Below are positions 30,940-40,471 of a DNA stretch of 64,000 bases, in pieces. Below the pieces are notes generated by a model. That model worked only from the letters and a program-made list of their open reading frames with translations, was not told the DNA's origin and did no database searches. The DNA lies in assembly GCA_044379485.1 (NCBI GenBank), contig JBIPOE010000014.1:1-64000 (forward strand), given 5' to 3'. Source of the stretch: CAMDMI01 sp044379485 (GTDB lineage: Bacteria > Bacteroidota > Bacteroidia > Cytophagales > Flexibacteraceae). The translations under genes and the position numbers were made by a program. Position 1 is the first letter of the stretch. Each line of letters opens with the position of its first letter.

Positions 30940-33375
30940 CTATCTTCTAATTATCGCCCCAATTTCTAATTCTAACTTTCGGATGATGTTATCCATAGTT
31001 TTATCAATATGAGAATCTGTAAGTGTTTGATTCTCATCCTGCAAGATAATACTCAAAGCATACGCTTTTTTACCGGCATCGATTTTATCTCCGTGATATA
31101 CATCAAAAACTGAAGTTGATTTTATCAACTGTTTATTACTGGCCTTTACGAGATTTTCAATTTTATCAAAAGTTAAACTCTTATCTATCACCACAGATAG
31201 GTCTCTCCTCACTTCCGGGAACTTAGAAATTTCTTTAACTCCTGTGGCAGCAGATTTCAATTTCATCATCAAATCCCAATTGAGCTCAGATGCAAAAACG
31301 CTTTGCTTTACTTCTTTTCTTTTTGAAATCACATTTTTCAAAAGCCCGAGTTCACCTATCTTTTGATTTTTCAAGTATATACTTTGACCAAATTCAAATG
31401 CTGAGGTAATTTCATTTCTAAATTGAATCTGGCTGATTCCCAACCTTGCAAAAAGGTTCACAACCCACTTTTTTAAATAAAAATATTGAATTTCTCCGCT
31501 TTTGTTCTCCCAGGAAGTTTCCTGAATTTGGCCGGTCGTATATAATCCCAATCGGTAACCCTCATCTGTACCAGTTTCAGTCTTTTTGTAAACTTTTCCA
31601 AGTTGAAAAAGCTTTAGGTTGTTTTGTCTTCTGTTGATATTATATGCCAAAACCTCCAACCCTGAAAAAAGAAGTGTTTGGCGCATAACACCTAAATCTT
31701 CGCTCAAAGGATTTAGAATTTCAACATAATCTTCATCCTTAAATTCTTCTAAACCAGCCGTTAAAGTACGCTGACTTAAAGAATTGGTGATAATTTCAAC
31801 AAAACCTGAATCCGCTAAAAACTGACTGGCCCGAACCCAGACCTTTTCCACTTTTGAACCCGCCCTGGATGAAATAAAATCAGTACTTAAATCACTGTCT
31901 ATTTTGATGTTATCAATTCCATAAACCCGAAGTATATCTTCTACAATATCAGCCTCCCTTTCTACATCAACCCGATAGGCAGGGACAGAAACTTCAAATT
32001 CCTCTTCAAAACCTTCATGACCATATTCCGCAATTGGTTTGGCCTCTATTTCCAAAAGATTTAATATTTCGTAAACCCTTTCTCTTGGCAGGTCCTCCCC
32101 TATTAAACGGTTGATATTTCGCCATTTGGCAACAAATTTTTTATCCTCAATTGGCTTTGGGTATGCATCCGCAACTGCAAATTCAACAGTTGCACCCGCA
32201 AATTCCTGAATTAGAAATGCAGCCCTTTCCATCGCCCTAATCACCATATTCGGATCAGTTCCTCTCTCAAATCTGAAACTTGAATCGGTTTTCAAACCAT
32301 GAAACTGAGCCGATTTCCTAACTATAACCGGATGAAAATAAGCACTTTCCAACAAAATTTCAGAAGTTTCACTCGTAACTCCTGACCCAAGTCCTCCAAA
32401 AACACCGGCCAAAGCCAATGGCTTGTTTGCATCCGCAATAACCAAATCTTCAGGCCGAAGTTTTCGTTCGACCTTGTCAAGCGTTGTTAAGGTTTCTCCA
32501 TCCTTCGCATTCCTGACCACTATTTTTCTACCTTCTATTTTAGAAGCATCAAAAGCGTGCATCGGTTGCCCAAGTTCATGCAATACATAATTGGTAATAT
32601 CTACCAAATTATTAATTGGATTTAAGCCAATAGATCTGAGGGATTCCTGCATCCATTCCGGAGATGACCCAACTTTAAGTCCCCGAATGTAAAGACCTGC
32701 ATATCTGGGACATGAATCTGAATTTTGTATTTCAATTTCAATAGGATTTGGCAATTTTCCACCTGCAACATTTATTGATTCTGGAAAAATCACAGGCCGA
32801 TTGAGAAATGCTTTTAAATCTCTGGCAACCCCAAAATGACTTGCGGCATCTGCCCTATTTGGTGTAAGGCCGATTTCATAAACTGGTGTTGCTTCCAGAT
32901 TGAAATATCTTGCCGCAGAAGTACCTAACGGCAAGTTAGTTTCTAAAACCAAAATACCATCATGACTTTTACCCAATCCCAATTCATCTTCAGCGCAAAT
33001 CATCCCCTCTGATAACTGACCTCTTATTTTTGATTTCTTTATAAAAATTGAATCTCCTTCGACAGGATAAAGCGTAGTACCAATTGTTGCAACCACCACT
33101 TTTTGCCCAACTGCTACATTTGGGGCACCACAAACAATATGAAGAGTTTCATTAGTACCAATATTTACGGTTGTTATTTTTAATTTATCGGCATCGGGAT
33201 GTTTTTCACAAGTCAAAACTTCGCCAATAACTACACCATCAAGATTTCCTTTTATCTTTTCAATTGCCTCAATGCCTTCTACCTCAAGGCCTAAACCAGT
33301 GAGAATGGCAGAAACCTGAGCAGTACTTTCAGGCAAATGAATAAGCTTTTGCAGCCAGGTATGAGATATTTTCAT
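30940..33375 (-). CDS. pheT: Phenylalanyl-tRNA synthetase beta subunit
   Basis: An 810-residue protein from ATG 33373-33375. I chose this start because MKISHTWLQKLI is the standard PheT N-terminus; the open frame extends 32 codons further upstream but that extension is not family-like and would consume the divergent promoter region. Domains: N-terminal, EMAP-like tRNA-binding (KHPDADKLKITTVNIG), B3/4, B5 and catalytic-like core, and C-terminal ferredoxin-fold anticodon-binding domain (KFPEVRRDLSVVID, ILQDENQTLTDSHID). With PheS it charges tRNA-Phe in the cytoplasm; pheS is not in this window. The ABC exporter gene follows after 12 bp. Confidence 0.95.
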   Translation of the reverse strand: MKISHTWLQKLIHLPESTAQVSAILTGLGLEVEGIEAIEKIKGNLDGVVIGEVLTCEKHPDADKLKITTVNIGTNETLHIVCGAPNVAVGQKVVVATIGTTLYPVEGDSIFIKKSKIRGQLSEGMICAEDELGLGKSHDGILVLETNLPLGTSAARYFNLEATPVYEIGLTPNRADAASHFGVARDLKAFLNRPVIFPESINVAGGKLPNPIEIEIQNSDSCPRYAGLYIRGLKVGSSPEWMQESLRSIGLNPINNLVDITNYVLHELGQPMHAFDASKIEGRKIVVRNAKDGETLTTLDKVERKLRPEDLVIADANKPLALAGVFGGLGSGVTSETSEILLESAYFHPVIVRKSAQFHGLKTDSSFRFERGTDPNMVIRAMERAAFLIQEFAGATVEFAVADAYPKPIEDKKFVAKWRNINRLIGEDLPRERVYEILNLLEIEAKPIAEYGHEGFEEEFEVSVPAYRVDVEREADIVEDILRVYGIDNIKIDSDLSTDFISSRAGSKVEKVWVRASQFLADSGFVEIITNSLSQRTLTAGLEEFKDEDYVEILNPLSEDLGVMRQTLLFSGLEVLAYNINRRQNNLKLFQLGKVYKKTETGTDEGYRLGLYTTGQIQETSWENKSGEIQYFYLKKWVVNLFARLGISQIQFRNEITSAFEFGQSIYLKNQKIGELGLLKNVISKRKEVKQSVFASELNWDLMMKLKSAATGVKEISKFPEVRRDLSVVIDKSLTFDKIENLVKASNKQLIKSTSVFDVYHGDKIDAGKKAYALSIILQDENQTLTDSHIDKTMDNIIRKLELEIGAIIRR

Positions 33376-33483
33376 CAGAATTGCTTCTACTTTTGCGGAT
33401 ATTTGAAAGCCGATTGGCAAATCAAATTCCTCATTTTTCTTTAAAACGGGCCGCAAATTAACAACATACAAATCGCCTTTGGA

Positions 33484-35106
33484 ATGAAATTCAAAATCTG
33501 GGCAATACTTTATTTTTGTTTTTTGCTTTTTGGTGAATCAAAGGGCCAGAAATACACCTTTCAGGATACTTTACGTGGGGCATTTCACGGAAATCGAAGT
33601 AACTATGATTTACTGCATTATCATCTGAAAATCAAAGTTGATCCAACTACAAGATTCATTTCTGGATTCAATAAAATGACTTGTAAAAGCCTTACTGAGT
33701 CAAAAACGCTTCAAATTGATCTTGCCCAATCATTTGATATTTTACAAATAAACACTCCAAAAGGACCAGCCAAATGGAAAAGGATTGGAAATTCAGTTGA
33801 AGTAAATCTGCCATTTCTCCCCAAAAAATCTGAAATTTTCTGGCTTCAGTTTGATTATCAGGGACATCCACATCCGGCATCCAATGCACCCTGGGAGGGT
33901 GGATTTGTTTGGGAAAAAGATAAAGATGGCCTACCATGGATTGGGGTTGCCTGCGAGGGTGAAGGTTCAAGTCTTTGGTTTCCATCAAAAGACCATCCTG
34001 AGGACGAAGCCGATTCTGTTTTGCTTCAATATGAAGTACCCAGAAATTTAATTGCAGTTGGAAATGGTCAATTCATTAAAAAAGAGGCAGTTTCAGATTC
34101 AACCTTTCTATATTCTTTTAAAGTTACTTATCCTATAAATCATTATAACATCACTTTCAATGCAGGTTTCTACAAAACCTGGACAGATACCATAGAACTT
34201 CCTGAAAGTAAACAAATCTTAAAAATGTCATATTTTGCACTTTGGGAGGATTATGACAAAGCCAAAAAACAATGGGCTCAATCCAAAACTGTTGTAAGGG
34301 AATTAAGTAAACTTTTTGGTGATTTTCCTTTTCCGAATGATGGCTATAAATTGGTTCAAACTCCATACCTGGGAATGGAACACCAGTCCTGCATAGCGTA
34401 TGGTGATAAATTTGAAAACAATGCTTTTGGATTCGATTTTATTGTGATGCATGAAACAGGGCATGAATGGTGGGGTAACCAGATTTCCGCAAGCGACCAT
34501 GCCGATATGTGGATTCATGAATCTTTTTGCACCTATTCTGAAGCTCTTTTTGTTGAAAAACTTCAGGGAAAAGAAAAGGCTTTGGACTATTTATTGACCC
34601 AAAAGAAAAAAATTAAAAACAAGACACCAGTCCAGGGATTAAAACAAGTGTATTTCAATGCATGGAAAGATTCCGACATGTATTATAAAGGAACCTGGAT
34701 GCTGCATAGTTTAAGGCAAGTAGTTGATAATGATTCTCTTTGGTTTAAATGGCTATATAGTTTTAAAGACCAATTTGGTTTAAAACCAATAGCAACAAAT
34801 CAAATTGCGGAATTTGCTTCGACCTTTTTTAAAATAGACTTAAATCCATTTTTTAATCAATATCTCAATTATACCGAATGGCCTCAATTGTTAATTAATC
34901 AAACAAATTCAGAAGGCAAATCCTATTTGGAATATAAATGGAATTGCCAGGCATCCGGATTTAATTACCCAATTGAGATTATGCTTAACGATAAGAAAGT
35001 AAAAATCTCTGCCAAGGCCAATTGGTCAAAAATGGAAATTCCAGGTAAAAGTATTGTTTCACTTTATCCACCAGGAATGTTAATCAATTTAAAACAATTG
35101 AAATAG
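33484..35106 (+). CDS. M1 family zinc metallopeptidase (secreted aminopeptidase-like)
   Basis: A 540-residue protein with a signal peptide (MKFKIWAILYFCFLLFGESKG). The N-terminal saddle domain is followed by the M1 catalytic domain: substrate-recognition motif GMEHQS (replacing GAMEN) and the zinc site HETGHEWW (H323, E324, H327) with third ligand E346 in WIHESF. A basic region continues to about 440; the long C-terminal ARM domain of classical aminopeptidase N is missing, as in the short Bacteroidota M1 group. It trims N-terminal residues from peptides, probably periplasmic. It is divergent from pheT across a ~108-bp gap. No T9SS tail is present. Confidence 0.88.
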   Translation: MKFKIWAILYFCFLLFGESKGQKYTFQDTLRGAFHGNRSNYDLLHYHLKIKVDPTTRFISGFNKMTCKSLTESKTLQIDLAQSFDILQINTPKGPAKWKRIGNSVEVNLPFLPKKSEIFWLQFDYQGHPHPASNAPWEGGFVWEKDKDGLPWIGVACEGEGSSLWFPSKDHPEDEADSVLLQYEVPRNLIAVGNGQFIKKEAVSDSTFLYSFKVTYPINHYNITFNAGFYKTWTDTIELPESKQILKMSYFALWEDYDKAKKQWAQSKTVVRELSKLFGDFPFPNDGYKLVQTPYLGMEHQSCIAYGDKFENNAFGFDFIVMHETGHEWWGNQISASDHADMWIHESFCTYSEALFVEKLQGKEKALDYLLTQKKKIKNKTPVQGLKQVYFNAWKDSDMYYKGTWMLHSLRQVVDNDSLWFKWLYSFKDQFGLKPIATNQIAEFASTFFKIDLNPFFNQYLNYTEWPQLLINQTNSEGKSYLEYKWNCQASGFNYPIEIMLNDKKVKISAKANWSKMEIPGKSIVSLYPPGMLINLKQLK

Positions 35107-35167
35107 AATCAGAAAGGCATTTCAGGCCCAAATAAGTACAAATTCGCCTGTTTATCAGGCCATTGCA

Positions 35168-36070
35168 TCAGAATAAGATCATTACCTTAGATTTTGAGGA
35201 TCCAAAAACCCCTTCTGAAAACTCTTTAAATGACCTTTTTTTATCATTTACAAATCCATAGTTTTTTGCAAATAAAAATTCCTCTTCGTGCTGATTCAAC
35301 AGTTCGAACCATTGAATGTCTTCTTCACCACCAAATCGAAATTTAGATAAAAGTTGAAGAAAATTTAAGCCGCCCACAGAAAGTCGCAAACCTGGATTTG
35401 ATTGCACATATAGTTCTGCTGCAGCTTTTATATGAATCCGGTCATTTCCTTGAACGTTAATAAGCTTTCCAAATGAATTACTCTTGAAGAAACATTTTCG
35501 AGCCCCTTCTCCAACATCATTTCCTGTCACCCAATAGGATGAAAAATCAACGTCTTCAGGAACATTAACCATGTTTCCTTTTTGAAACCGTTAAGGAAAA
35601 TCCTCCATTAACAAAGACGATTTTATAACTGTGTAGTTCAAACCTGAATTTTCTACCAACTGCACCAAATTAATAATTGCTTAAAGCATAGGCCAATATA
35701 TTTTATCCTTTGGCATTTTATCGATTAGCATGGCATGTTGGATAATTATGTGCTCCACATTATGCATTCGGGAAATAACAAGGACATTCTTCAATCCTTC
35801 TGTTAGGCTCTCCATTTCTTCATTCGGCAAAATGCCAATATTGAGGTTGATAAATACGCCGTGAACACCCTACAATGAATTTTGAAGATCCGGTATTACC
35901 CTGCAATCACCTTGGAAAATTTCAAACTGATCGCCAAAATATTCTATGCCTTTTTTCTATCCTTTATAAAGATTCTATATTCTAGTTGTTCTGAGGCAAG
36001 ACCAATAGTTACATACTTGCCCATTTCCCCTGTCGCTCCAAGGATTAAAATTCTTTTCCGTTTCAAATTA
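35168..36070 (-). pseudogene. Decayed NmrA-like NAD(P)-binding protein gene
   Basis: Read on the minus strand from ~36070, the frames spell a typical NmrA-like protein in pieces: RILILGATGEMGKYV (nucleotide-binding GxTGxxG), then RIFIKDRKKA and a stop; after a frameshift, YFGDQFEIFQGD and, past a TAG, GVHGVFINLNIG; then IIQHAMLIDKMPKDKIYWPM, a TAA, NSGLNYTVIKSSLLMEDFP, another TAA, and finally an intact 134-codon tail from 35572 to 35168 (MVNVPEDVDFSSYW...). At least one frameshift and four stops make it inactive. The tail alone could still be translated but lacks the cofactor-binding half. It lies beside a Crp/Fnr regulator. Confidence 0.82.
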
Positions 36071-36279
36071 TGATGCCAAAAAATAAGGAAACAAAGATCG
36101 TAGACGTAGTTGCCTTATTTCGTTGATTGAGATTAAGTACGATATATGTATATATCAAATACCTAATCTTTACAACCTATATCAAAATAATAGAAATTTT
36201 CGAGGATATTGATCTGAATCTAAATTATTTATATTCGGTTTCTGCAAATCAATCCGAACCTATTCGAAAAAATAAAAAA

Positions 36280-36873
36280 CTATGCCCCTGTATGCGCAAT
36301 CTTATTACGTACTCTACTTAATGCCTCTGGAGTGATGCCTAAATAAGAGGCTACCATATAAAGTGGCACTTTTTGAATAATTTCCGGTCGCGTACTTAAT
36401 AATTTCAAATATCTGGTTTCAGCACTATCCAAAAGTAGGGAAATGGTCCTTTCGAAATTATTTATGTAAATAAGACTTAAATAATCGTACATCATTTTTT
36501 GATACACTATATCCTCATCTATTAGTTTTTGCAAATCTTTTTTGTAAACAACAGCTACTTCTGTTTCTTTAACTGCATCCATATAGATCCGGGAAGGTTT
36601 CCCAGTAAAATAGCTGCTGTAATCTGTAACTGCCTGATCTTCAAAATAAATTTGACCAATATGTTCTTTTTTATCCACTAAAGTAAAATACCGGATAATG
36701 CCATAGTTAATTATTCCAATAAAGTCGCAAACTTCACCAGGGGAAAGCCAAACTTCACCCTTTTTCAAAGTTTGCATAGTAATTACATTAGCCATTTTTT
36801 GGATTTGGCTTTCTGTAATGTCAGGCCAATATTTTTGGTAAAATTTTTGAAGAGTAGTAAATCGCGAGTCCAT
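36280..36873 (-). CDS. Crp/Fnr family transcriptional regulator
   Basis: A 197-residue protein with an N-terminal cyclic-nucleotide-binding-type beta-roll (about 25-120, GEVWLSPGEVCDFIGIINYG) and a C-terminal helix-turn-helix (VPLYMVASYLGITPEALSRV). It lacks the N-terminal cysteines of Fe-S Fnr and a complete cAMP phosphate-binding signature, so the signal is unknown; this short Crp/Fnr type is abundant in Bacteroidota. An FNR-like palindrome lies 18 bp before the start codon, suggesting autoregulation. The adjacent NmrA-like gene downstream on the same strand is dead and may have been its former target. Confidence 0.88.
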   Translation of the reverse strand: MDSRFTTLQKFYQKYWPDITESQIQKMANVITMQTLKKGEVWLSPGEVCDFIGIINYGIIRYFTLVDKKEHIGQIYFEDQAVTDYSSYFTGKPSRIYMDAVKETEVAVVYKKDLQKLIDEDIVYQKMMYDYLSLIYINNFERTISLLLDSAETRYLKLLSTRPEIIQKVPLYMVASYLGITPEALSRVRNKIAHTGA

Positions 36874-36891
36874 AAAGTAGTGTTTTAAGTC

Positions 36892-36909
36892 GGTTGACGT
36901 AGATCAACC
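36892..36909. promoter_or_regulatory. FNR/CRP-like operator palindrome
   Basis: GGTTGACGTAGATCAACC contains perfect 6-bp arms (GGTTGA/TCAACC). Its core TTGACGTAGATCAA differs by a single base from the FNR box TTGAT-N4-ATCAA. It is 18 bp upstream of the Crp/Fnr start codon and 92 bp upstream of the divergent Do-type protease, so it could control either gene; its closeness to the regulator start suggests repression of that gene. Confidence 0.6.
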
Positions 36910-37000
36910 AATGGTTTGCAAATAAATATGAAAATTGATTGCGAAAAATTAAAAAAAAATAAATTTAACCAGAAATAAATTAAAGAAAGCTTATATAAAA

Positions 37001-38437
37001 ATGAAAGCTCACAATATACTTATTATTAGCTTATTAGCTGGATTTTCTGGTGCTTTTAGCTATCACAAGTTAATAATTGAACCCCAACTTGAAACCAAAT
37101 TTGAATCTTCTTTGGGTATTTATAGCAATGAATCTCTTGGAAAACTAATTGGAGAAACCGCAGATCAACCAGGTAGTCCAGTTCCAAAAACAGATTTCGT
37201 ATCGGCTTCTTCCATTTCAACTCCATGTGTAGTTTTTATAAAAACTGTTTCCGGAGTCCAAAATAATTTTGATTGGTTCTTTTTCAGCACACCCGGCAGA
37301 CAAACAGGTTCAGGTTCTGGTGTCATATTTTCAGCAGACGGTTATATTGTCACAAACAACCACGTGATTGATAATGCGGAAACAATTGAGGTTATCCACA
37401 ACAAAACTACTTACAAGGCCAAATTAGTTGGTACTGATCCAAACTCCGATATAGCGGTTATAAAGGTGGATACCAAAGGCTTGCCATTTATTAAAATTGC
37501 CGATAGCAAAAAAGTTAAAGTTGGTGAATGGGTCTTGGCAGTTGGAAATCCATTTAACTTAACATCTACAGTTACAGCTGGAATCGTTTCTGCAAAAGGC
37601 AGAAATCTAAATATTGTAAACTCATCTTTTCCTATTGAAGCTTTTATACAAACTGATGCAGCAATTAATCCAGGAAACTCAGGAGGTGCTTTGGTCAATT
37701 TAAAGGGAGAATTAATCGGCATTAACACTGCAATATTCTCAAAAACAGGATCTTATAGCGGGTATGGATTTGCAGTTCCTTCAGATATTGTGGCGAAAAT
37801 CGTAAATGATCTGATTAAATATGGTGACGTACAAAAAGCCTTTTTGGGTGCCGAGGTTATTGATATAAACTCTGAATTATCAGAAAGATATAAACTTGAT
37901 AATTTAAATGGCGTCCTTATTAATTCCATTGTCTCAGAAGGTGCAGCTGATAAATCGGGACTTCAAAAAGGTGATGTAATCCTCAAAGTAAACGATGTAT
38001 CAATTGACAGCAAAGCAAATTTTGATGAAGAAATTGCTTATCAAGATCCTGGATCAAGAGTAAAAATTACTTTTAAAAGAGATAAACAAATAAAAGATGC
38101 TATCTGCCTGTTAACAAACAGGGAAGGAACAACAGAGAAAATAAAAAGAGAGATTTTTATTTCAGGTAAACTTGGTGCCGAACTGGAATCAGTTTCTAAG
38201 GTGGAAAAAGAAAGATTTAAAGTGGATAGCGGCGTAAGAATAGTGAAAATAACAGGAAGAGGGGTGCTCTCACAGCTTGGTTTTGAAGAAGGATTTATAA
38301 TTACTGCTGTAAACGGAATCAAATGCGAAAGCCCTTCAGACGTAGAAGCCAACCTGGCAAATGCAAAAGGAAAAATTGTCCTTGAAGGAATAAACAGACA
38401 AGGCTCGAAAAGCGTGTATCAATTTTATAGCTACTAA
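37001..38437 (+). CDS. Do/DegQ-like periplasmic serine protease with PDZ domains
   Basis: A 478-residue HtrA-type protease. It has an N-terminal signal/anchor segment (residues ~5-22) and a trypsin-like domain with the triad H121 (NNHVID), D150 (DPNSDIAVIK) and S227 (GNSGGAL). A PDZ domain follows (~285-375, GVLINSIVSEGAADKSGLQKGD), then a second, more divergent PDZ-like region (~400-475, VRIVKITGRGVL, GFEEGFIITAVNG). HtrA proteases degrade or refold damaged envelope proteins. The DinB gene starts 9 bp after its stop and is probably cotranscribed. Confidence 0.9.
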   Translation: MKAHNILIISLLAGFSGAFSYHKLIIEPQLETKFESSLGIYSNESLGKLIGETADQPGSPVPKTDFVSASSISTPCVVFIKTVSGVQNNFDWFFFSTPGRQTGSGSGVIFSADGYIVTNNHVIDNAETIEVIHNKTTYKAKLVGTDPNSDIAVIKVDTKGLPFIKIADSKKVKVGEWVLAVGNPFNLTSTVTAGIVSAKGRNLNIVNSSFPIEAFIQTDAAINPGNSGGALVNLKGELIGINTAIFSKTGSYSGYGFAVPSDIVAKIVNDLIKYGDVQKAFLGAEVIDINSELSERYKLDNLNGVLINSIVSEGAADKSGLQKGDVILKVNDVSIDSKANFDEEIAYQDPGSRVKITFKRDKQIKDAICLLTNREGTTEKIKREIFISGKLGAELESVSKVEKERFKVDSGVRIVKITGRGVLSQLGFEEGFIITAVNGIKCESPSDVEANLANAKGKIVLEGINRQGSKSVYQFYSY

Positions 38438-38446
38438 TCTTTAGGT

Positions 38447-38893
38447 ATGAATCAACATTTTTTAAGACTAAGCAACTATAATGTCTGGGCAAATAAAAGA
38501 GTTTTTGAGGCAATGATAAATCAAGGTTCTTCCACTGCTTGTTGGGAAAAGTTTTCTCATATTGTGTTGGCAGAAAACGCATGGATTTGCAGAATTGGTG
38601 GAATTGAAAATGCTCATCCCAATATTTTCGGAAACTTATCCATAGAAATCCTGAATTCACTTATTGATTCCAATATTCAAAACTGGAACAAAATCATTTC
38701 AGAAACTTCTGATCTTGACGCCATCGTCCATTATAAAATGCTCAATGGAACTAAAACGAAAAGTGTCGTTTATGATATTCTGACACACATTTTCAACCAT
38801 GGAACTTATCACAGAGCGCAAATTGCAACATTGACGAAGCAAGAAGGTTTAGAACCAATTTCCACAGATTTTATAGGTTTTAGCCGATTGTAA
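38447..38893 (+). CDS. DinB family protein
   Basis: A 148-residue four-helix-bundle protein. The opening HFLRLSNYNVWANKRVFEAM, the central SHIVLAENAWICRIGG and the C-terminal ILTHIFNHGTYHRAQIATL are DinB hallmarks; the histidines in these three segments form the metal site. Members include bacillithiol/mycothiol-dependent thiol transferases and many proteins of unknown function. It starts 9 bp downstream of the Do-type protease gene. No specific reaction can be assigned. Confidence 0.85.
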   Translation: MNQHFLRLSNYNVWANKRVFEAMINQGSSTACWEKFSHIVLAENAWICRIGGIENAHPNIFGNLSIEILNSLIDSNIQNWNKIISETSDLDAIVHYKMLNGTKTKSVVYDILTHIFNHGTYHRAQIATLTKQEGLEPISTDFIGFSRL

Positions 38894-38992
38894 ATCACAG
38901 CTGGATTCTATTTGGTTTAATTGGCAAACTGATAATATTGGCGTAACATTCAAACCAATTTGAAGCCTTGCTTTGCATAATATTTTAACACC

Positions 38993-39244
38993 ATGGCAAC
39001 AAACGAAAAAAAGGAGCTGGCAAAAAAATTAGAACAAAACATTCTAACAGTTCTGTCTGAGTTAAACCCAACGCTAAGCAAGAAAATTCAGAAAGATGTA
39101 AAACTTGCAGGCAAAGAAATCTCTAAGAAGTGGTCTGACATTCAGGAGGCAATTGAAAAAAAGGCTAAAAAAGCCTTGAAAAAACAAACTTCAAAAACAG
39201 CGAAGTCACCAAAAGACAAAAAGGCCAAAAAGGATAAAGCCTAA
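38993..39244 (+). CDS. Histone H1-like lysine-rich protein
   Basis: An 83-residue, strongly basic protein. Residues 1-~55 form a predicted helical region (ELAKKLEQNILTVLSELNPT, SKKWSDIQEAIEKK); the tail (~56-83) is Lys/Ala/Ser rich (KKALKKQTSKTAKSPKDKKA) like the C-terminus of histone H1 and bacterial Hc1-like proteins. It probably binds DNA nonspecifically and compacts the nucleoid. It is convergent with, and only 3 bp from, the next gene. Its upstream region is AT-rich without a clear -7 box. Confidence 0.7.
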   Translation: MATNEKKELAKKLEQNILTVLSELNPTLSKKIQKDVKLAGKEISKKWSDIQEAIEKKAKKALKKQTSKTAKSPKDKKAKKDKA

Positions 39245-39247
39245 GCT

Positions 39248-40471
39248 TTACTCTACAACCACTTTGGAAGAAATCTCCTTCGCCTTTCCCTTTAAAGTAA
39301 TAAAGTAAGCACCTGGCTTGGTGTTCGATACGTTAAATTTGTAGCTGGATCCTGGTTCATTTCCAATCTGCATTTGTTGCAAAACCGGACCATTTTTTTG
39401 GTGTAAACTGGCTATTAGCTTACCTTTTGAGAACTTTCTTTCCAGCCCAAAGTACACCAGCTCTTTTGCAGGATTTGGGAAGACGCGTAAGGGCATTTCA
39501 TTTTCTTTTTCCTGTTTTGGATCTACCAAACCAATCACCAAGTCCTGAGTTCCAATTTTTGGAAATCCGTATGGTGCTAAACGCCAATCTTTTCCTTGAA
39601 CTGTGGAAACAAAATAAACTTTTCCCAAAGCTTGGAGACAAAGAAAATTAACAGCATTAAAACCTGTACCTCTCTGTCGGTAAAAGAAACGCTCTACTCC
39701 ACTATTGGTGAAGCAGGCAATAAAACCATCCTTTTCTCGACCAGAAAGATCGTTCGTATTTCCTAAAAAAGTTGAATCTGGTGAAAAATAACCGGAAACA
39801 AATATATTTCCATCCGCATCAAAAGTGGAAGCCAATGCCATATCTTCTGATTTCCCTCCAATTGATTTTTGCCAAATCTCTTTTCCATATTCATTCCAAA
39901 CGCTGATCCAAATGTTTCTATTTCCAGAAAATGAAGTTTCGCTTCCCACCAAAAGACATTTACCGTCATTCAAAAGCTTTATTTCATTAATATGCTGTTT
40001 TTCAAGAAGTTGCTTCTCCCAAAGGCGATGACCCAAACCATCTAAATAGGCCAGATTCCAGGAAAGACCAACCGGAAGTTTTATAGGTGAGTTAAGGCCA
40101 TAAGCCAAAAAGAAATTGCCATTCCGTTCTTTTGTTTTCAAAATCCATTGATTTCCTGAAATAGATGGTACCTGTTTTGATATAAACTCGGTGATAGAAT
40201 CTGCTTCATTAAAATTTCCCTGGGCATCAAAAATAATTCCTAACACAGCCGAGGTATCCGAAATCTTAATCTCTTTTCGCCCGACGAAAAAATTATTGTC
40301 TGCCTTAAAAAGCAAAATGGACCGATCGCTGTCATAGGGTAACAAACTAATTGGGGAAATTTTACAATTCTTCCCCGCAAGTTGCTTAACCCATTCAGTT
40401 TGTTGGGCAAAGACAGAAAATTGAGGCAATAAATTTAGAATCAAAAAAAGTAATAAGCTCTTGTTTTTCAA
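39248..40471 (-). CDS. Secreted propeller-like protein with type A T9SS sorting domain
   Basis: A 407-residue protein with a signal peptide (LLLFLILNLLPQFSVFAQQ). The middle has repeated blade-like strands (NRNIWISVWNEYGKEIWQKS, ALASTFDADGNIFVSGYF), resembling SBBP-type beta-propellers. The C-terminal ~75 residues are a T9SS type A sorting domain (LRVFPNPAKELVYFGL through GAYFITLKGKAK). It abuts the alpha-amylase gene: the amylase stop (40472-40474) directly precedes its ATG, so both form an operon. No enzymatic motif is recognisable; it may be a surface binding partner of the amylase. Confidence 0.82.
   Translation of the reverse strand: MKNKSLLLFLILNLLPQFSVFAQQTEWVKQLAGKNCKISPISLLPYDSDRSILLFKADNNFFVGRKEIKISDTSAVLGIIFDAQGNFNEADSITEFISKQVPSISGNQWILKTKERNGNFFLAYGLNSPIKLPVGLSWNLAYLDGLGHRLWEKQLLEKQHINEIKLLNDGKCLLVGSETSFSGNRNIWISVWNEYGKEIWQKSIGGKSEDMALASTFDADGNIFVSGYFSPDSTFLGNTNDLSGREKDGFIACFTNSGVERFFYRQRGTGFNAVNFLCLQALGKVYFVSTVQGKDWRLAPYGFPKIGTQDLVIGLVDPKQEKENEMPLRVFPNPAKELVYFGLERKFSKGKLIASLHQKNGPVLQQMQIGNEPGSSYKFNVSNTKPGAYFITLKGKAKEISSKVVVE

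Noticed and set aside
33376..33471. Upstream extension of pheT by 32 codons
   Set aside because: The PheT N-terminus begins MKISHTWLQKLI; the extension has no family similarity and would occupy the divergent promoter region.
35144..35162. GCCTG-TTTAT-CAGGC hairpin as terminator of the M1 peptidase
   Set aside because: Only a 5-bp stem and no T tract on either strand.
35302..35310. GTTCGAACC resembling a tRNA T-loop
   Set aside because: No acceptor stem or anticodon arm surrounds it, and it lies in the readable tail of the NmrA-like pseudogene.
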